Assembly (NCBI GenBank): GCA_020629875.1
Contig: JAHDCL010000002.1
Span: forward strand, 15,976 to 79,975
Reading direction: 5' to 3'
Origin: Hellea sp.
GTDB taxonomy: Bacteria; Pseudomonadota; Alphaproteobacteria; Caulobacterales; Maricaulaceae
Length of the DNA: 64,000 nucleotides
Part shown: positions 48,022-56,370 of the stretch, in pieces
How the letters are laid out: each line of letters starts with the position of its first letter
Position numbering within the stretch: position 1 is the stretch's first letter
The notes under the pieces: generated by a model
Databases searched by the model: none
Told to the model about the DNA's origin: nothing
Seen by the model: only the letters and a program-made list of their open reading frames with translations
Made by a program: the position numbers and the translations under genes

Positions 48022-49470
48022 ATGTATCTAGGAATTGATATAGGCACATCAGGCGTCAAAGCCGTTCTGGTTGACGAAGCTCAGAACATTGTAGATCAAG
48101 CGACGGCGCCGCTAGTAGTCAATCGACCTCAGCCTTTATGGTCAGAACAAAACCCTGAAGGTTGGTGGGAGGCCACATGTGCCGCAGTTAAGCAACTGGA
48201 CCCGTTTAAGCGCTCTGGCGTTAAAGCTATTGGCCTATCGGGCCAAATGCACGGCGCCACCTGTTTGGACAATAACGATAAAGTATTGCGCCCAGCTATT
48301 TTGTGGAATGACGGACGCAGCCACTTGGAATGCCTGGGCATGATGGCCGAGATGCCGGAACTGACTCAAATAACAGGCAATCTCGCCATGCCAGGCTTCA
48401 CCGCGCCGAAACTCGAATGGATGCGTACTTATGAGGCCGAAAATTTTGTTAGGGTCGCGAAGGTTCTACTACCCAAAGACTATGTCCGTCTGCTCATGAC
48501 GGGGGATTACGCCTCCGATATGTCTGATAGCGCAGGCACACTCTGGATGGATGTCGCCAAGCGCGATTGGTCGGATGATGTTTTGGCGCTCACAGCCCTC
48601 ACCCGAGAACATATGCCCAAACTTTTTGAAGGCTCAGAAGCCACGGGCAAATTACGCAAGGATATCGCCATCGACTGGGGTGTTCCCCAAGTTCCCGTAG
48701 CTGCCGGCGGCGGTGACAATGCAGCAGGTGCCGTTGGCTCCGGCACGACATCGCCAGGTGAAGGATTTATCTCGCTAGGCACATCGGGCGTGACCTTCCT
48801 CGCCGATGACAGTTATCGCCCAAACCCCGAAGGCGCCGTGCATACCTTCTGCCACGCATTACCCGGCCTTTGGCATCAAATGAGCGTTATGTTATCTGCG
48901 GCAAGTGCTGTGGATTTTGTAGCGAAGATGGTAGGGTTCCCCCAGCCTTCCGACCTATATGCAGCCGCCGAGAACGCCAACCAACCCGGCCAGGGTGTAT
49001 TCTTCCTGCCCTATCTATCAGGTGAGCGCACCCCCCATAACAACCCAAATGCCAAAGGGGCATTTTTTGGCCTGACTCATGAAGACAATCAAACTTCACT
49101 CGCCCAAGCAGCACTCGAGGGTGTGGCATTTGCCTTAGCCGACGGAATTGACGCCCTACGCGAGACCGGAGCAGAGATTAAAGCACTTTCGGTGATTGGT
49201 GGAGGCGCGCGGTCTCACTATTGGGGCAAAATACTCTCAGCCGCATTTGATCTACCACTGCATTATCGCGGCGGAGCCGCGGTTGGTCCAGCTTTCGGCG
49301 CAGCAAGGCTCGCGAGACTGTCTGTTAGTGATGAGGCGGTGGAAGAAATTTGCCACCCTCCCGCCATCGAACACACCATTACCCCGAACACTATACTTCG
49401 TGACCACTACGCGACGCGACGTCAAACATTCCAAAAATTATACATACAAACTAAGGAGTTCACCTCATGA
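48022..49470 (+). CDS. xylB: Xylulokinase
   Basis: Phosphorylates D-xylulose. 482 residues, FGGY kinase: N-terminal YLGIDIGTSGVKAVLVDE, AIGLSGQMHGA with xylulokinase-type HG, LWNDGRS, and C-terminal ATP block GGGARSHYWGKILS. The ATG at 48022 has GGAGG (48006-48010) upstream; the frame extends 15 codons further without support. Overlaps xylA by 4 bp (ATGA). Confidence 0.96.
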   Translation: MYLGIDIGTSGVKAVLVDEAQNIVDQATAPLVVNRPQPLWSEQNPEGWWEATCAAVKQLDPFKRSGVKAIGLSGQMHGATCLDNNDKVLRPAILWNDGRSHLECLGMMAEMPELTQITGNLAMPGFTAPKLEWMRTYEAENFVRVAKVLLPKDYVRLLMTGDYASDMSDSAGTLWMDVAKRDWSDDVLALTALTREHMPKLFEGSEATGKLRKDIAIDWGVPQVPVAAGGGDNAAGAVGSGTTSPGEGFISLGTSGVTFLADDSYRPNPEGAVHTFCHALPGLWHQMSVMLSAASAVDFVAKMVGFPQPSDLYAAAENANQPGQGVFFLPYLSGERTPHNNPNAKGAFFGLTHEDNQTSLAQAALEGVAFALADGIDALRETGAEIKALSVIGGGARSHYWGKILSAAFDLPLHYRGGAAVGPAFGAARLARLSVSDEAVEEICHPPAIEHTITPNTILRDHYATRRQTFQKLYIQTKEFTS

Positions 49471-50783
49471 GCGGATATTTCGACCACATCGACCCCATAA
49501 AATTTGAAGGCCCAGAGAGCACCAACCCGCTCGCCTTCAGATATTATGACGCTAAGAAAAAAGTGCTGGGCAAGACCATCGAAGAGCATCTTCGCGTCGC
49601 AGTGTGCTACTGGCATAATTTTTGTTGGGATGGGCATGACATCTTTGGCGCTGGCACATTTGCTCGTCCTTGGTTACAGGGCGCAAATGATCAAGCCGCC
49701 GCGGAAGCTAAGCTCGATGCGGCGTTCAGTTTTTTTGAAAAACTTGGACAGCCTTTCTTCTGCTTCCACGATGTAGATATTATGGCAGAAGCGTCCACCC
49801 CCAAGGAGCATGTCGAAAACCTCGCGGCGATCGTTGATAAGATTGAAGCTAAGATGGATGCAGGCACAACCAAGCTCCTTTGGGGTACAGCCAATATGTT
49901 CTCCCATCCGCGCTTCATGGCAGGAGCTTCAACCAACCCGAACCCCGATGTCGCCGCTTTCGCAGCCTTGCAAGTTAAGCATGCGATGGAAGCCACACAT
50001 CGTCTAGGCGGCGCAGGCTATGTGTTTTGGGGCGGTCGCGAAGGCTATGACACCATCCTGAATACGAATGTTGGCCACGAGATGGAACAACTTGGACGCT
50101 TCTTGAACATGGCGGTTGAGCATAAGTATAAAATTGGCTTTCAGGGAGACCTCTGGATTGAACCAAAACCACATGAGCCAACCAAACATCAATATGACCG
50201 CGATGTAGGCACAGTTTATGGCTTCTTGAAAGAACATGGTCTGGAGAATGAAATTGGCGTCAATATCGAGCCAAACCATGCAACGCTTGCAGGGAACGCG
50301 TTTGAGCACGAAATCGAAATGGCAAATGCCTTTGGCATTTTCGGCTCCATCGACTTTAACCGCGGTGACCCGCAAAATGGTTGGGATACTGATCAGTTCC
50401 CTAACGATCTGCGCGAGACAACACTCGCTATGTATTACATTCTCAAAGGTGGCGGCTTTAAAAATGGTGGATCAAATTTCGACGCCAAGGTACGACGTCA
50501 ATCCTGTGATGCTGAAGACCTATTCCATGGCCACATTGGAGGCATGGACTTACTCGCTCGAGCGCTCATGAATGCAGCAGCGATGATAGAAAATGACCAA
50601 CTCCAGGCCTTTAAGGATAGCCGCTATTCAGGCTGGAGCACAGGCATTGGCAAACAGATGATGGACGGCAAGGCTTCGCTTGATGACATGGCAAACCACT
50701 GCCTCAAGGAAAATGCCTCGCCGAAGCCTGTGTCTGGACGCCAAGAGTACCTCGAAAACATTGTCACGCAGCGCGTGAGATAA
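49467..50783 (+). CDS. xylA: Xylose isomerase (class II)
   Basis: Interconverts D-xylose and D-xylulose (also glucose and fructose). 438 residues, class II length. Catalytic H101 and D104 (FCFHDVDI), LLWGTANMFSHPRF, YVFWGGREGYDTILNT, WIEPKPHEPTKHQYD with metal-binding residues, and NIEPNHATLAGN-type metal site. Second gene of xylBA and likely under the local LacI regulator. Confidence 0.97.
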   Translation: MSGYFDHIDPIKFEGPESTNPLAFRYYDAKKKVLGKTIEEHLRVAVCYWHNFCWDGHDIFGAGTFARPWLQGANDQAAAEAKLDAAFSFFEKLGQPFFCFHDVDIMAEASTPKEHVENLAAIVDKIEAKMDAGTTKLLWGTANMFSHPRFMAGASTNPNPDVAAFAALQVKHAMEATHRLGGAGYVFWGGREGYDTILNTNVGHEMEQLGRFLNMAVEHKYKIGFQGDLWIEPKPHEPTKHQYDRDVGTVYGFLKEHGLENEIGVNIEPNHATLAGNAFEHEIEMANAFGIFGSIDFNRGDPQNGWDTDQFPNDLRETTLAMYYILKGGGFKNGGSNFDAKVRRQSCDAEDLFHGHIGGMDLLARALMNAAAMIENDQLQAFKDSRYSGWSTGIGKQMMDGKASLDDMANHCLKENASPKPVSGRQEYLENIVTQRVR

Positions 50784-50789
50784 TTAGAA

Positions 50790-50817
50790 CTGAGATGTGA
50801 CCATTATCACATCTCAG
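50790..50817. repeat. Perfect hairpin after xylA
   Basis: Inverted repeat CTGAGATGTGA (50790-50800) / TCACATCTCAG (50807-50817) with loop CCATTA, starting 7 bp after the xylA stop. No T-run follows, so it is not a standard intrinsic terminator; it may protect the mRNA 3' end or serve a Rho-dependent stop. Confidence 0.7.
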
Positions 50818-50956
50818 GGTCATGCAACACCTTAGAGAAGTAATTGTGGCGGCACTCCGCTCTTACGATGCCTGCCCATATTGAGCCAATTTTCAGCATT
50901 GGTTTGAGACGCTTTAAGGCATAACCCTATTATTGTCCTAAGGCTTCCCGAACCTA

Positions 50957-50990
50957 GCCGCGTCTGCTAACGCAGTCGCGGCATTTTCTT
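50957..50990 (+). terminator. Hairpin with T-rich tail
   Basis: GCCGCGTCTGC / GCAGTCGCGGC (one T-T mismatch) with a TAAC-type loop, followed by ATTTTCTT. Could end the xylBA transcript about 200 bp after its stop, or an unannotated small RNA in 50818-50990. Confidence 0.6.
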
Positions 50991-51051
50991 ACCGCCGGAC
51001 ACCAAGACTAGCAGCTTGCGAAACAGCTCTCGCACCGTTAAAGCCGCGCAC

Positions 51052-51504
51052 ATGTCAATGATAACCTTAGATGGACTACGGGCAACGAAAGGCGCCTTAC
51101 TCGGCCTTGACCCAGGAACAAAAACGCTTGGATTAGCTGTTAGCGACCGAACGCGCCTCATCGCGACACCGCTTGAGACTATACGCCGAGAAAAATTTTC
51201 ACTGGATGCTGCGCATCTTATGAAAATCTACGCAGAAAACGAGATTTCGGCGCTAATCGTGGGCCTACCTGTAAACATGAACGGCACACACGGGCCGCGA
51301 ACGCAATCGGTAAAAGACTTTTGTACAAATTTACTAAAGCTGAACGACATACCCATTTTCTTGTGGGACGAACGACTCTCGACGATGGCCGTAACGCGCG
51401 GCATGCTAGAAGCTGACATGAGCCGCAAAAAGCGCAAAGAAAATGTCGATAAACTTGCAGCAAGCTATATTCTTCAGGGCGTCTTGGACCGGTTACGCGC
51501 CTAA
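51052..51504 (+). CDS. ruvX: Putative pre-16S rRNA nuclease / Holliday junction resolvase (YqgF)
   Basis: 150 residues. RNase H-like: GLDPGTKTLGLAVSD (metal-binding Asp), LIVGLPVNMNG, and WDERLSTMAVTRGML. YqgF is implicated in 16S rRNA 5' processing. Start at the ATG at 51052, or at the ATG at 51058; a TTG at 51016 would give 12 extra residues. No strong ribosome binding site is visible. Downstream is a 349-bp gap to pyrB. Confidence 0.92.
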   Translation: MSMITLDGLRATKGALLGLDPGTKTLGLAVSDRTRLIATPLETIRREKFSLDAAHLMKIYAENEISALIVGLPVNMNGTHGPRTQSVKDFCTNLLKLNDIPIFLWDERLSTMAVTRGMLEADMSRKKRKENVDKLAASYILQGVLDRLRA

Positions 51505-51825
51505 ACCACACATCTGAGTCGCAGACAGCAGAAAGCCCGCGACTTATCCTGTTCCACGATCTTGTTTCCAATTTCGCGCTCACAGATTAACTCGGCGGGC
51601 TCTGTCGCTAAAGGATCATCACCTTACCTGATTTGTGTGTCCCCTCATCCATCAGCTTAGATGGTTTCGGTTTTACCGCCTCAGTGCAGCTCCTCTTCGC
51701 GTCTTATTCTGGATAGCACATCCAACAAAAATTTCAATCGTATGCGCCGCAACTTATCCACATTATGAGAAATTTCTTGTGAGTAATTGGCATTGACAGA
51801 GAGAAAAACTCTACAGCCCTTGACT
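51505..51825. other. Gap between ruvX and pyrB with structured sequence
   Basis: No credible coding frame in the 349-bp gap. A long-range helix could form: AGCCCGC (51534-51540) pairs with GCGGGCT (51595-51601), extended after a CAGAA bulge by GACAG (51524-51528) with CTGTC (51602-51606). Further hairpins: CCATC-AGCTTA-GATGG (51649-51664). Could be a small RNA or a ruvX 3' region. It is not a tRNA, since there is no T-arm, and it does not resemble RNase P, tmRNA or 6S consensus as I know them. Confidence 0.35.
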
Positions 51826-51847
51826 CTGTACGATTTTTTCGTACAGA
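51820..51847 (+). promoter_or_regulatory. pyrB promoter with overlapping perfect inverted repeat
   Basis: TTGACT (51820-51825) and TACAGA (51842-51847) are 16 bp apart, giving a plausible promoter. Between and over them is an exact inverted repeat CTGTACGA-N5-TCGTACAG (51826-51846). The ATG of pyrB (51854) lies where transcription would begin, and no Shine-Dalgarno is present, so the mRNA may be leaderless. The repeat is a strong candidate operator, or a hairpin if transcription begins further upstream. Confidence 0.6.
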
Positions 51848-51853
51848 CCGCCT

Positions 51854-53014
51854 ATGCCATATTCGAGATCCATCATTGACGATATATTTGGCGGCATCCG
51901 CCCTGCCGCACGAGCGCTGGACAAAGCAGCGACTACAATACAGGGCTGGTACGACTCCGGGACAATTCCTCAAAAACACTGGAACGACGTCATTGAAACG
52001 GCGAGAGAATATGATCATCACCTCACGCCAGATGACTTCTTTCCTTCTAAAACGCCCTCAGCATCCTCTTTTGGATACGCTTTCGAAAAACTTCATTGCC
52101 TATCCATCGACGATTTTCACCGCCCCGACATCGAAACACTTTTGTCTCTTGGAGAACATTATCTCGATTTAAACGTTCAAAAAAACCCAGATCGCTCTGT
52201 TCTCAAGGGCAAAACGCTCATTAACGTCTTTTTTGAAAACTCAACCCGTACCGAAAAGAGCTTTGAACTTGCCGGCAAGCGCCTTGGCGCGGATGTTATC
52301 TCAATGCAAATTGCGAGTAGTTCGGTCAAAAAGGGCGAAACCTTGTTGGACACAGCCGCAACACTCAATGCGATGAACCCCGATATACTTGTTGTTCGCC
52401 ATGGCTCTTCCGGTGCCCCCGCCCTACTCTCCCAGAAAGTGTCATGCTCAGTCGTTAACGCAGGAGACGGCATGCATGAACACCCTACGCAAGCCTTGCT
52501 GGATGCCCTTACGCTACGCCAAGCCTTTGATGGTCAAATCGATGGATTACGCATCGCGATTTGCGGAGACATCCTGCATTCACGCGTCGCGCGATCAAAT
52601 GTTAAACTCTTAAACATGCTGGGCGCAGAGGTACGGCTCGTTGGTCCCCCCACGCTCTTGCCGACAGATTCCGATAAATGGGGCGTTGATATTTTCCACG
52701 ACATGGAATCTGGGCTTAAAGGCTGTGACGTTGTCATGATGCTGCGGCTGCAACTGGAAAGAATGAGCGGCGCCTTTGTCCCCTCGAAACGAGAGTACTT
52801 CCACTTCCATGGCCTAGATCGCTCGAAGCTCGCCTATGCAAAAGAAGGCGCGCTAGTGATGCACCCCGGTCCAATGAACCGCGGAGTAGAAATCAGTTCA
52901 GATGTTGCCGATGACCCCGACATAAGCCTGATTACCCAACAGGTTGAAACGGGCGTGGCTATGCGAATGGGCATACTTCACGCTCTCTCAGAAGCTCAGG
53001 ACCTAACACGATGA
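51854..53014 (+). CDS. pyrB: Aspartate carbamoyltransferase with N-terminal HTH-like domain
   Basis: 386 residues, about 65-75 longer than ordinary PyrB. Residues 76-386 are an intact catalytic chain: FFENSTRT (S130-T133), [28 protein letters not shown] (H210), [21 protein letters not shown] and [10 protein letters not shown]. Residues 1-64 are an extra domain, [16 protein letters not shown] then [17 protein letters not shown], ending LTPDDFFP. This matches the pattern of small alphaproteobacterial Cro/CI-like HTH proteins (FGGIRPMAxxL, TTVxGWxxxGxIP). No Met, GTG or TTG in frame lies between the two domains, and the stop upstream (51821) excludes an earlier start. The fusion is therefore real in this sequence. 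Next gene overlaps by 4 bp. Confidence 0.92.
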   Translation: MPYSRSIIDDIFGGIRPAARALDKAATTIQGWYDSGTIPQKHWNDVIETAREYDHHLTPDDFFPSKTPSASSFGYAFEKLHCLSIDDFHRPDIETLLSLGEHYLDLNVQKNPDRSVLKGKTLINVFFENSTRTEKSFELAGKRLGADVISMQIASSSVKKGETLLDTAATLNAMNPDILVVRHGSSGAPALLSQKVSCSVVNAGDGMHEHPTQALLDALTLRQAFDGQIDGLRIAICGDILHSRVARSNVKLLNMLGAEVRLVGPPTLLPTDSDKWGVDIFHDMESGLKGCDVVMMLRLQLERMSGAFVPSKREYFHFHGLDRSKLAYAKEGALVMHPGPMNRGVEISSDVADDPDISLITQQVETGVAMRMGILHALSEAQDLTR

Positions 53015-54285
53015 GCACTCTCTCCATTAAAAACGCTCGCATTATGGACCCAGCGACTGGGTATGACGAACACGGAACAATCCTCGTAACCGGCGGAGAG
53101 ATTACAGATTTCGGGCCAGACATCGCTCCGTCAGGGGACATCATTGATGCTGATGGACATATATGCGCCCCTGGCCTCATCGACATGCGCGTGTCCACTG
53201 GTGAACCAGGCCGCGAAAATCGCGAGACCATCGCGACGGCGGCTAAGGCCGCGGCAGCAGGCGGAATAACTTCTATCGTCATCATGCCGGAAACGGACCC
53301 TGTTATTGACGACATGTCTCTCGTCGACTTCATTACCCGCCGCGCTGAAACCGCCCCCGTGAGTGTTTATGCGGCCGGCGCTTTGACAAAAGGATTGGAC
53401 GGGAAGAGCCTCACCGAAATTGGGCTCATGTCAGAAGCGGGCGCAGTCATGTTTTCCAACGGAAAAGCGCCAATCGCTGACGCTCAAACTATGCGGCGCC
53501 TACTGTCGTATTCAGCCAGTTTCAATGCACTTATTGCAAATCGCGCTATAGAGCCATCTCTGTCAAAAAATGCAGTTGCTCATGAAAGTGACCTGTCTGC
53601 ACGCTTGGGACTAACGGGTGCGCCCGCCGCCGCTGAACGCATCATGGCAGAACGCGACGTCGCTCTGGCGGAACTGACAGGCGGGAGACTGCTCATTGAT
53701 ATGATTTCTTCTTCCGAAGCATTGGATGTTGTTCGTCGCGCCAAGTCTCGTGATCTGGAAATTGCATGCTCAGTGAGCATTAATCATCTCGCGCTCAATG
53801 AGGTGGATATCGGAGACTATCGGAGCTTTGCCAAACTTGACCCGCCCTTGCGCGAGGAAAGTGACCGGCTCGCCTTACTAGAGGGCATAAATGACGGCAC
53901 GATTGATGTCATTGTATCAGACCACGACCCTCGCCCAGCAGGCGAAAAACGCCTCCCCTATGCAGAGGCCTCCACAGGAGCCGTTGGGCTCGAGCTTTTA
54001 CTCGCTGCGGGATTATCTCAAGTCGCCGATGGGCGCCTCGATCTAATGGCATTCCTGGCCGCGGTAACGGTTAATCCAGCAAACTTACTGGGATTAAAGA
54101 GCGGCCGCATAGCGCGCGGCGCTCCTGCAGATCTGGTAATCTTTAGCCCCAACGCCCCCTGGGTGTGCGATAGCGACGCCCTCTTGTCGCGTTCTAAGAA
54201 CACGCCTCTTGATGGGCGCCGCATGACAGGGCGAAACTTAAAAACAATCAGCAAGGGTCAGGTTGTATTTGACTCCTCCCTCTAA
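53011..54285 (+). CDS. pyrX: Dihydroorotase-like protein, probably non-catalytic (PyrC'/PyrX type)
   Basis: 424 residues, amidohydrolase fold of the PyrC multimer type. The metal-binding DxHxH of active enzymes is replaced: [14 protein letters not shown] (54-67) has R60 and S62 where two histidines are expected. The later [19 protein letters not shown] block remains. In Pseudomonas and others an inactive PyrC' is required to stabilise PyrB; the same is likely here, and a true pyrC would lie elsewhere. ATGA overlap with pyrB supports complex formation. Confidence 0.85.
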   Translation: MSTLSIKNARIMDPATGYDEHGTILVTGGEITDFGPDIAPSGDIIDADGHICAPGLIDMRVSTGEPGRENRETIATAAKAAAAGGITSIVIMPETDPVIDDMSLVDFITRRAETAPVSVYAAGALTKGLDGKSLTEIGLMSEAGAVMFSNGKAPIADAQTMRRLLSYSASFNALIANRAIEPSLSKNAVAHESDLSARLGLTGAPAAAERIMAERDVALAELTGGRLLIDMISSSEALDVVRRAKSRDLEIACSVSINHLALNEVDIGDYRSFAKLDPPLREESDRLALLEGINDGTIDVIVSDHDPRPAGEKRLPYAEASTGAVGLELLLAAGLSQVADGRLDLMAFLAAVTVNPANLLGLKSGRIARGAPADLVIFSPNAPWVCDSDALLSRSKNTPLDGRRMTGRNLKTISKGQVVFDSSL

Positions 54286-54303
54286 CAGAGATATGTTCAC
54301 ATT

Positions 54304-54897
54304 ATGTTCTCAATGCCGATAATTTACGCACTCATTGGTGGTTATCTTTTGGGGTCTATCCCTTTTGGATTATTAATCGCGCGCGCGAGCGGGCAAGGCG
54401 ACATTCGGAAGATCGGCTCAGGAAATATTGGGGCAACAAATGTATTGCGAACAGGCCGAAAAGATATCGCCTTCATCACACTTCTTCTTGATGCAGGTAA
54501 GGCTGGTGTTGCCGCACTGCTTTTCAATCATTTTTTCGGAAGCCCTATCGGGTTGTTTGCGGGTGCAGCAGCCCTCATTGGACACTGCTTCCCTGTCTGG
54601 CTAAAATTTAAGGGTGGAAAAGGTGTGGCCACTTTTTTTGGCGGCCTTCTCGCTACAGCTTGGCCTATTGGATTGATTGCCGGCGCGATATGGCTCGCTT
54701 GTGCCTTCATCACCCGTATCTCTTCTTTATCAGCGCTCGCTGCCGCAGGTTCAGCCCCTCTAATCGCCCTCATGATGGGCTATGTAAATATCGCGATGAT
54801 GGCGGCAGTCATGGCCGTGATTATATATATCCGACACGCTGAAAATATTGGACGAATTCTGCAAGGTACAGAATCTCGTATTGGCAAGAAAGACTAA
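54304..54897 (+). CDS. plsY: Acyl-phosphate glycerol-3-phosphate acyltransferase
   Basis: Inner-membrane enzyme that makes lysophosphatidic acid from acyl-phosphate. 197 residues with about five membrane helices. Conserved GGYLLGSIPFGLLIAR, GSGNIGATNVLRTG and KFKGGKGVATFFG motifs are all present. Start M1 (54304) or M4. Nineteen bp after the pyrC-like stop and five bp before dprA. Confidence 0.95.
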   Translation: MFSMPIIYALIGGYLLGSIPFGLLIARASGQGDIRKIGSGNIGATNVLRTGRKDIAFITLLLDAGKAGVAALLFNHFFGSPIGLFAGAAALIGHCFPVWLKFKGGKGVATFFGGLLATAWPIGLIAGAIWLACAFITRISSLSALAAAGSAPLIALMMGYVNIAMMAAVMAVIIYIRHAENIGRILQGTESRIGKKD

Positions 54898-54902
54898 CAA
54901 TT

Positions 54903-56009
54903 TTGCGAGAGCTGAGCTTCAACGAAAAACGTGAGTGGTTAAGACTTTCTCGCACCCCTCGCGTAGGGCCTGTTGCTTTTAGCAACTTATTAGAACGATA
55001 CAAAACCGCCGCCGCCGCAATTGAGGCGTTGCCCACAATCATCCGGCGCAAAGATGCGGTTGTGCCCAGTGCCGAAGCTGTTGAAGCAGAGATGGATCTA
55101 GCTGAGCGGCTTGGAGTCAAAATACTTGCAAGCTGTGAGCCAAGTTACCCAAAATATCTAGCCGCCATTGATCCTCCTCCGCCAATCATTTTCCTGAAAG
55201 GGCAAACAGAGATACTGGATAAACCCTGCGTCGCCATTGTTGGCTCGAGAAATGCCTCGGCAATTGGGCAACGTTTCGCGCGTCAAATTGCTTGTGAGCT
55301 TGGCGCCGCGGGTTACACAATTATATCTGGACTTGCCCGCGGCATCGATGCCAGCGCCCATGCGGGCTCAATTGATACAGGCACTGCGGCCGTATTGGGC
55401 GGCGGCGTGGACCACATCTACCCTCGCCAAAATACAGAGCTATATGAGGCGATGGCCGATCGCGGCGCCATCATATCCGAAAGCCCCATCGGGTATCGCG
55501 CGACCGCAAGAGATTTTCCTCGTAGAAACCGTATCATCTCTGGTCTTTCAATGGGGGTCGTCGTTATAGAGGCTGCCGAACGGTCAGGAACTCTTATTAC
55601 AGCCCGCTATGCGACGGAGCAAAACCGAGAAGTCATGGCTGCACCTGGCTCTCCACTCGACCCAAGAACAAAGGGCTGCAACAGACTCATCCAGCAGGGC
55701 GCCGCCCTGATTGAGAATACCGAAGACATCATAAATTGCCTCCAAGATATTGGACAAAGACATATGATGGAAACGAGAGAGAACTATGAAGCCCCTCGCT
55801 TTGACTGGAAAAATGCAAAAGCTGAGATAGATAAAGCGCGCGTGACCCTAACAAACCTTCTCTCGCCAACTCCCGCGCCTCGTGATGAAGTTATTAGGCA
55901 AAGCGGGCTTAGCATAGCCGTTGCAACCGCAGCACTTTTGGAAATGGAATTGAACGGCGACGCTATTGTGGAGCCCGATGGCCGCGTCGCCATAGCATTA
56001 AATTTATAA
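54903..56009 (+). CDS. dprA: DNA processing protein DprA
   Basis: Loads RecA on incoming single-stranded DNA in transformation. 368 residues: N-terminal SAM-like helices (1-60), Rossmann-like DprA domain with VGSRNAS, GLARGIDASAHAGSI, GGGVDHIYPRQN and RNRIISGLS, and a C-terminal winged helix (about 305-366). The start is TTG at 54903, because no ATG or GTG fits before the conserved region. Its end overlaps a small convergent gene by 6 bp. Confidence 0.93.
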   Translation: MRELSFNEKREWLRLSRTPRVGPVAFSNLLERYKTAAAAIEALPTIIRRKDAVVPSAEAVEAEMDLAERLGVKILASCEPSYPKYLAAIDPPPPIIFLKGQTEILDKPCVAIVGSRNASAIGQRFARQIACELGAAGYTIISGLARGIDASAHAGSIDTGTAAVLGGGVDHIYPRQNTELYEAMADRGAIISESPIGYRATARDFPRRNRIISGLSMGVVVIEAAERSGTLITARYATEQNREVMAAPGSPLDPRTKGCNRLIQQGAALIENTEDIINCLQDIGQRHMMETRENYEAPRFDWKNAKAEIDKARVTLTNLLSPTPAPRDEVIRQSGLSIAVATAALLEMELNGDAIVEPDGRVAIALNL

Positions 56010-56180
56010 GGGCCGTTCGAGCTTTGACGCAGCTGATGTTGCTTTAAGAAGAGATGCCATTTCGTTTAATCCAAATGTTTTTGCCATGAGAGACAATTCG
56101 TCCAGCATTTGTATGATATAAAGTTGTGCGGTTTCCGGAGGGATCGCAATCACATCTTTTGGTACTTTCACTGCTGTCAT
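56004..56180 (-). CDS. Small conserved-looking protein, 58 residues
   Basis: Starts with ATG at 56180 and has AAAGGG 6 bp upstream, so likely translated. Sequence: helical, with the pattern PETAQLYIIQMLDELSLMA then FGLNEMASLLKATSAAS. It resembles small alphaproteobacterial proteins with a LxxxLxxLAxxxGLxxLAxLLxxA pattern, whose function is unknown. Convergent with dprA and divergent from topA. Confidence 0.65.
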   Translation of the reverse strand: MTAVKVPKDVIAIPPETAQLYIIQMLDELSLMAKTFGLNEMASLLKATSAASKLERPL

Positions 56181-56370
56181 CGCCAACCCTTTAATTGCTA
56201 CCTATAAGTGCATATATATAATTTTTAGTTTTTAAATTGCAAGTCATTTTTGTCCCATATGCCGTGCTGAGGTTGACAATCTGAAGCCCTTCGCCCAAAT
56301 GAGCGCTGTTTTTAAGTCACGCCGGATGGTTCAAAGCCTTCCGGCGCTGCTACATTTGGAAGTCTCAGGC

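Noticed and set aside
51534-51601. Possible tRNA, because 7-bp ends AGCCCGC/GCGGGCT enclose 54 nt
   Set aside because: No D-arm, anticodon arm or T-loop consensus (GGTTCGAATCC-like) on either strand and too short.
51505-51825. Considered tmRNA (two-piece), RNase P RNA, 6S RNA
   Set aside because: No tag peptide, no GAGGAAAGTCC-type core and no 6S bubble could be recognised on either strand.
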